Source of the DNA: Spirochaetaceae bacterium
GTDB lineage: Bacteria > Spirochaetota > Spirochaetia > DSM-2461
Direction of reading: 5' to 3'
DNA: 18,717 bases
Assembly: GCA_016342385.1 (NCBI GenBank)
Contig: JAEINM010000023.1
Location: 1-18,717 of the forward strand
The notes beneath the pieces were generated by a model. It was not told the origin of the DNA. It ran no database searches and was given only the letters and a program-made list of their open reading frames with translations. Below are positions 14,298 through 18,717 of this stretch, piece after piece. Position 1 is the stretch's first letter; each line of letters begins with the position of its first letter. Both the position numbers and the translations under genes were made by a program.

Positions 14298-15852
14298 TAT
14301 CTCTTTCAGGCTGCTTATATTTAATGTGCTTCTCGTTTTCCTCCCCATTGCAGCCGTATTGTATCTGGATATTTATGAAGAACAGCTCCTCACTTCTCAG
14401 GAAAAGACCATGGTTCAGCAGGGGCGTTTACTATCCGCTTCATTGAGTGGAAAGGGGGAGATTTCCCCTGATGAAGTGGCCATCATTTTTAACAATCTGG
14501 CTAATAGAACAGAGACAAGACTTCGCGTCGTCGATAAGGAGGGGTGGCTTCTGGGAGACACCAGTTCTTCCATAATGAGTACCCCTCGGGAAGTCAGTAA
14601 GGTTTCAAGGGATCGCTATTCCGCATCGGCAGAATTTGTTGATGAGGTTCTCGATCGGGATTCTCTTCTTTACCGAATGGCGACTTATCCGGTTGTTCTC
14701 TATAGAAAATTATTCAATCCTCCCATTCCGGTTGACCAGGCTAGCTTTTACAGTTCTACAACCCGATTTCAGGGGCGGGAAGTCCTGGCGGCCCTCGAAG
14801 GTAAATACGGTGCAGCGACTCGTTTATCTCCGGATAAGCAACGGTCGGTTACCCTCTATACAGCTATCCCGGTCTATAGTGAAGGTGAGGTGGTAGGAGC
14901 TGTACTAAGCAGCCAGTCCACCTATCGTATCCTCAAGGATCTCTATGAAATCCGACTGTTTATTTTGAGAATCTTTCTCGCTTCTCTGGCTGCGGCTGTT
15001 ATCATCAGTATCTTTTTATCGGGTACCATTTCCTCTAGAATTAAAAAACTGGGAAAAGAAGCCCGTGCTATCAGAACCGGTAAGGGGCGTATTAAAGGTT
15101 CATTTACTCATCTGAAACTCAATGATGAGATCGGATTTCTATCTCTTTCACTCATTGATCTCACAGATCGTCTCGATCGCCATATACAGTTTATCGATTC
15201 CCTTTCAAGGGATATGAGCCATGAGTTTAAAAATCCTCTGGCGGTTATCCGATCGGCTACAGAAATGATTAATAGCAGCGATGGAGAACAGCGGCAGCGA
15301 TTTCTCGATCTTATCGATCAGAATACAAGGCGGATGGAGTCTCTCTTAAATGGTGTGGAGGAGATCTCCCGACTCGACTCTCATCTGGATAAGGAAAAAA
15401 AAGAAAAAATCCACATATCAACTATACTTTCAACTCTGCTTGCGGGATTCAGACTTCGCTATCCCGAGCTTAACTGGCATATAAACAATGGACAGACCGA
15501 CTTATGTCTGTTGGCATCAGAGGAGAGACTCAGTCAGGTTTTTGTCAATCTTTATGAAAATGCCGCATCATTTTCCAAACCGGAAGGTTCTGTTGTCACA
15601 ACAGTTAATAGAAATAAAAACCATGTTTTTGTCAGTTTCTATAATGATGGCCCGTTGATTCCCCAAGAGGATTTAGAGAACATCTTTAATCGCTTTTTTA
15701 CTTCCAGGGAAGAGGGGAAAGATCGACATCACGGTCTGGGGTTATCAATAGTGAAAACTATTGTAGAAAGTTATGGAGGATCAGTGGAGGTCTTCAATTC
15801 CCTTTCGGGAGTCACTTTTTCGATTGTGCTGCCTCTTATCCCTTGTAATTAA
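14242..15852 (+). CDS. Sensor histidine kinase, ChvG-like
   Basis: A 536-residue membrane histidine kinase. Transmembrane helix 1 (about 22-42) precedes a periplasmic sensor (43-237) beginning like the stimulus-sensing domain of ChvG/ExoS kinases (SLSISFRLLIFNVLLVFLP; later LRVVDKEGWLLGDTSS). Transmembrane helix 2 (about 238-262) and a HAMP linker lead to the H box MSHEFKNPL with His327, the N box VFVNLYENAASFS (Asn440), G1 (NDGPLI), F box (FNRFFTS) and G2 (HGLGLSIV). RSATEMINSSDGEQRQRFLDLI and EEISRLDSHL also match ChvG. The open frame runs back to 14116, deep inside the response-regulator gene. I choose the ATG at 14242, which leaves a 56-bp overlap and a normal cytosolic N-terminus; 14230 is an alternative. 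It presumably phosphorylates the adjacent regulator. Confidence 0.9.
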   Translation: MRLKQFTDSVTGIGRSALSISFRLLIFNVLLVFLPIAAVLYLDIYEEQLLTSQEKTMVQQGRLLSASLSGKGEISPDEVAIIFNNLANRTETRLRVVDKEGWLLGDTSSSIMSTPREVSKVSRDRYSASAEFVDEVLDRDSLLYRMATYPVVLYRKLFNPPIPVDQASFYSSTTRFQGREVLAALEGKYGAATRLSPDKQRSVTLYTAIPVYSEGEVVGAVLSSQSTYRILKDLYEIRLFILRIFLASLAAAVIISIFLSGTISSRIKKLGKEARAIRTGKGRIKGSFTHLKLNDEIGFLSLSLIDLTDRLDRHIQFIDSLSRDMSHEFKNPLAVIRSATEMINSSDGEQRQRFLDLIDQNTRRMESLLNGVEEISRLDSHLDKEKKEKIHISTILSTLLAGFRLRYPELNWHINNGQTDLCLLASEERLSQVFVNLYENAASFSKPEGSVVTTVNRNKNHVFVSFYNDGPLIPQEDLENIFNRFFTSREEGKDRHHGLGLSIVKTIVESYGGSVEVFNSLSGVTFSIVLPLIPCN

Positions 15853-15853
15853 T

Positions 15854-15882
15854 TTGAAACTGCTAAGAATCAATACTACTCT
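15854..15882 (+). promoter_or_regulatory. Promoter of 822-residue protein gene, probably leaderless
   Basis: TTGAAA (15854-15859), 17 bp, TACTCT (15877-15882), with the -10 box ending 6 nt before the ATG at 15889. The -35 matches five of six positions and the -10 four. The geometry copies that seen before the PaaX-like gene and predicts a transcript beginning at the start codon. The -35 lies directly past the kinase stop. Confidence 0.45.
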
Positions 15883-15888
15883 TAGAGT

Positions 15889-18357
15889 ATGGAAATTCTC
15901 GATCTTACAAAAGAACAATCCAAGACGACTCAACAGGCAGGAACTATCCTGGTATTGCAGGGAAATGGGAATAAAGCTATCAGCATTCTTCACTCCGGCC
16001 TGGCGGAAATCCTCTACAATGAAGAGACCGGATCCCAATCGAGTCCTGAAGATTTCTTACAAAACAGCCTCCGTGTGGGACTGATCAAAGGGGAATCCCC
16101 TTTTGGCATAACAGGTATAATGAACAGAGAAGAAACTTCGCGGATTACGATCCGCTGTGTCACTGAATGTATTATCAGTTCAGCTCCCGTTCATGCGTCG
16201 CAGTTAATTTCCAAAATACAGTCGGATCTTCCCTTTAACTTCAGAACACTCAGAACGCTGATTACCCGGATAGAATCGACCTTTTATCTTTTTAATAATT
16301 ATAAATATCTATGGCATAAATTTGCCTCTATAGCTGATTCTCTGGCTCTTGGGACAGAGTATAAATCAGGTCAGGGAGGTGTCAAAATCAGCAGAAATTC
16401 CTCCAGCCTTGAAGAGTATTCGGGATATGTCAAATCTCTTACATCCGGGGCGGGATTTCCGCAACCGGAAGCCTGGAGTTACAATTTATTCCTCGGGAAA
16501 CTGCAGGATCATCTCGGTCTGTATGCAGATCACGATAAGATAATAATCGAGGAGCTATTTGATTATCAGCAGTTTTTATTTATTAAAAGGATTATCAGGA
16601 AAAATGACTCCATATTAATAGCTCTTTTTCAGAAAGATGAACCGGCTAATCAGTATGTATTCGAATTCCTCGGCAAAGTTCTGGAAACTATGCTGAAAAC
16701 CAATATGGAACTGGCTTCTGAAATCAATAGTCTCATATCGGTTTTATATGGTCAGAATGGATGGGTGAAACAGATTCTTATGGATAATGATCCGGAAAAG
16801 CAGCATATTAGAGATTTTCTCCATTTTCTGGCTAAATTCAGCTGGAGGTGTCGTAAAGATACGGAGAATCTTCTTGGAAAAGACCTGGCTGTAGAATTCC
16901 CTTTCTTCAAGACTCTCAAAAAATTTAAGGATCTGACAATAACAGCTGAGAAAACGAATGAAGTCCAAAAAAATGGAACAGTGACGCCCGATAAACGTTT
17001 GATGAAGTATAAAGGTCTTTTAAAGAAAATCCTTGATTTTTCCGATCTATCCGATGAATTTAAAGAGGATTTTAGTTTTTTAATTGAAAAATTCAGAAAA
17101 GCAACAAAAAAATTCGGTACTGATGGGGAATCAATCAAATTGAGAAAAGAGATTTCCGATAAATACTGGTTGCTCTATGAAGCCTGCTTCCTGAAATTTA
17201 TCGATTCGGATTTAAAAGGCTTTATTCCCGGAATCATGCTCCATTTTGGTCTCTTGGATGAAAAACTTGTTACCAGGGAGGAGTTACTGGCTATCGATGA
17301 TTTCTATACGAGAAATCTTTTTTCCGATGATTCAATTCCGGTAATGACGCTTCCCTATTTTCTGGAGAAAATATACCGGTCTGAAGTGAGTCCATCACTT
17401 AACGATATGGGAGATACATTCAGAGTTGTTTTAAAAAGACAGGAGACTATGACAGAGGGGCAGAAAAAAGGGAGATATATTTTTGACAATACTGCCGAAG
17501 ATCGGGTCCGATATGAAATAAGGAATATATCCAGGGAGATGGGTGGCGTTCTTTTCGGGAGCAAGGTTAAATCAGTTCCCATTCTCTGTCGTGAGACTCT
17601 ATCGGGCAATATCAAAAGATTCTTTATAGAACCCGATTCTATGGTCATAAAAGTGGAGAAAATACAAAATAGAGATTTCTCTCTTTTTTACAGAGAAGTT
17701 CTGCTCAAACATGAATTGGGATCGGATTTTATTCAGAAAGAGGTCGTTCCCAATTTTGTATTATATCCCTGTATCGGTTCCCGCGCATTGATGTGGCAGG
17801 AGCTCGATGGAACGAAAAAAGATAGTGCCGGTCGATTCTTCTTTCCCCTGTTTTTTTCTGAAAAGTTTCACGAGACATTACTCTATCAATTAGCTTCTTT
17901 TCGGTGGGAACTGCAGAAAACAATTGCCGGTCATAACTGGACAGATCCCGTTGAGGGAGGGCTGGTCGGATCTTATTATGACTATATACAGTTCTATAAA
18001 AAGAATCCCAATATGACTCCTGAAGCTAAAAATCGGCTTGAGGAATTTATCAGAAAAACAAAATCCGATAAAGACCGTTTTGCCAGGGATTATATGACCT
18101 GGGTCGAGTATGAATATGACAGTAAGATCCGGTTGAATAGTGCGGCCAGGGATATTTTCTACCGATTTTGCCCCTTTAATAATAAGGTCCGTGAGGATAT
18201 GGCTAAAAAACCCCTCTTTAATCAGCTGGATGTAAAATTCCAGAATAGAAGGCAAAAAGAAATTTTGAAGTTGAAAAGCCGGTTTATCAAGTTCGAGAAA
18301 AAGGGAAAAGCTCTTCCAGTGGAACTGGTTGATTTTATGAGATATCTGGAGTACTGA
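15889..18357 (+). CDS. 822-residue protein with degenerate cyclic-nucleotide-binding-like N-terminus
   Basis: A large soluble protein of a type familiar from spirochaete genomes. Residues about 15-110 have the CRP-like beta-roll outline (GTILVLQGNGNKAISILHSGLAEILY, then GESPFGITGIMNREETSRITIRCVTECII). The Gly-Glu and Arg residues that hold the cyclic phosphate are not in place: FGITGI stands where FGEMAL is expected. The remaining 700 residues are mostly helical, charged and of unknown function, with no DNA-binding helix, enzyme motif or membrane span that I recognise. The ATG at 15889 has no good Shine-Dalgarno but a well-placed promoter. It lies 36 bp past the histidine kinase, so read-through from that operon is also possible. 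A signalling or scaffold role is a guess. Confidence 0.75.
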   Translation: MEILDLTKEQSKTTQQAGTILVLQGNGNKAISILHSGLAEILYNEETGSQSSPEDFLQNSLRVGLIKGESPFGITGIMNREETSRITIRCVTECIISSAPVHASQLISKIQSDLPFNFRTLRTLITRIESTFYLFNNYKYLWHKFASIADSLALGTEYKSGQGGVKISRNSSSLEEYSGYVKSLTSGAGFPQPEAWSYNLFLGKLQDHLGLYADHDKIIIEELFDYQQFLFIKRIIRKNDSILIALFQKDEPANQYVFEFLGKVLETMLKTNMELASEINSLISVLYGQNGWVKQILMDNDPEKQHIRDFLHFLAKFSWRCRKDTENLLGKDLAVEFPFFKTLKKFKDLTITAEKTNEVQKNGTVTPDKRLMKYKGLLKKILDFSDLSDEFKEDFSFLIEKFRKATKKFGTDGESIKLRKEISDKYWLLYEACFLKFIDSDLKGFIPGIMLHFGLLDEKLVTREELLAIDDFYTRNLFSDDSIPVMTLPYFLEKIYRSEVSPSLNDMGDTFRVVLKRQETMTEGQKKGRYIFDNTAEDRVRYEIRNISREMGGVLFGSKVKSVPILCRETLSGNIKRFFIEPDSMVIKVEKIQNRDFSLFYREVLLKHELGSDFIQKEVVPNFVLYPCIGSRALMWQELDGTKKDSAGRFFFPLFFSEKFHETLLYQLASFRWELQKTIAGHNWTDPVEGGLVGSYYDYIQFYKKNPNMTPEAKNRLEEFIRKTKSDKDRFARDYMTWVEYEYDSKIRLNSAARDIFYRFCPFNNKVREDMAKKPLFNQLDVKFQNRRQKEILKLKSRFIKFEKKGKALPVELVDFMRYLEY

Positions 18358-18389
18358 GGATTTCATATTTAACTTTTGTGTTTTGTCTC

Positions 18390-18395
18390 TATAAT
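18390..18395 (+). promoter_or_regulatory. -10 box of heme-degrading-domain gene
   Basis: A perfect TATAAT lies 28 bp before the ATG at 18424, in the gap after the 822-residue gene. The only -35 candidate is weak (TTTAAC, 18368-18373, 16-bp spacer). The leader contains AAGG upstream of the ATG. Confidence 0.4.
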
Positions 18396-18423
18396 ATTAA
18401 AAAGTAAACCTAAGGCGGATAAA

Positions 18424-18717
18424 ATGTATAGTTTAGAAGAATTATTGGAGCAGGAAAATACATTACAGTTTGCATCATTTTCATCGGAAACAGCCTGGGA
18501 ACTGGGACAGAAATTTGTGGAAGCCGGGCAGAAGGGAAGACTTCCCATTACAATTGATATTGCTTTAAACAGGCATCAGCTCTTCCATTTCAGCTTCCCC
18601 GGTACCTCGGCAGATAACGATGAATGGGTCAGACGGAAAATAAACCTGGTCAATCGTTTCGGTCACAGTTCCTTTTACATCGGTCAAACCCTGAAAGCCT
18701 GCGGGAAAACAATAAAG
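18424..18717 (+). CDS. Heme-degrading domain / UPF0303-like protein, 3' truncated by window
   Basis: The first 98 residues of a protein cut by the window end. LQFASFSSETAWELGQKFVEAGQKGRLPITIDIALNRHQLFHFSFPGTSADNDEWVRRKINLVNRFGHSSFYIG is typical of the UPF0303 branch of the heme-degrading-domain superfamily: TAWELG, the strand pair around DI and LF, PGTxxDNxxWVRRK and a conserved serine-rich segment. Members are about 155-170 residues, so roughly 60 are missing. Characterised superfamily relatives bind heme or cobalamin-type cofactors or act in glycol metabolism, but the UPF0303 branch has no firm biochemical role. Start ATG is supported by AAGG upstream and the TATAAT at 18390. Confidence 0.85.
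   Translation, partial: MYSLEELLEQENTLQFASFSSETAWELGQKFVEAGQKGRLPITIDIALNRHQLFHFSFPGTSADNDEWVRRKINLVNRFGHSSFYIGQTLKACGKTIK

Overview
The window looks like chromosome of a free-living, anaerobic or facultative bacterium, most probably a spirochaete (Spirochaetaceae-like). That placement is an inference from the moderate-to-low G+C, the large protein with a cyclic-nucleotide-binding-like N-terminus, and the overall gene mix. There is no rRNA, no credible tRNA, no transposase and no CRISPR array.

Left part (1-6419). A pair of 20-nt direct repeats 60 bp apart is followed by a small minus-strand DUF6429-type gene. After an unusually long upstream region (341-829) comes a tight three-gene operon for a soluble NAD(H)-linked, molybdenum/tungsten formate dehydrogenase: a NuoE-like [2Fe-2S] subunit, a NuoF/HydB-like flavin subunit with extra ferredoxin domains, and a catalytic subunit fused to a NuoG-like N-terminus with Cys, not selenocysteine, at the active site. 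Converging on it is a MobB-like P-loop protein, probably for the molybdenum cofactor.

Middle part (6420-9670). A PaaX-family regulator starts a cassette with a short membrane protein, which appears frameshifted, and a conserved protein with a likely alpha/alpha-toroid fold. A palindrome related to one upstream of the regulator closes the cassette. A minus-strand D-lactate dehydrogenase (2-hydroxyacid dehydrogenase) with a Cys-rich tail follows.

Right part (9671-18717). An excellent sigma-54 promoter precedes amtB and a PII gene that lacks the uridylylated Tyr51. A perfect hairpin and a two-helix small membrane protein come next. A minus-strand CreD-family protein then lies back-to-back with a ChvI/ChvG-type two-component system, followed by the 822-residue protein and the start of a heme-degrading-domain (UPF0303-like) gene cut by the window edge.

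How the genes fit together. The left and middle parts handle fermentation redox balance (formate, NADH, lactate), then there is nitrogen sensing and ammonium uptake, then envelope-stress signalling. The most unusual general signal is that several genes, mainly regulatory ones, have no Shine-Dalgarno sequence but carry a promoter whose -10 box ends 6 nt before the start codon. This predicts leaderless mRNAs for the PaaX-like, MobB-like and 822-residue genes, and possibly the ChvI-like gene.
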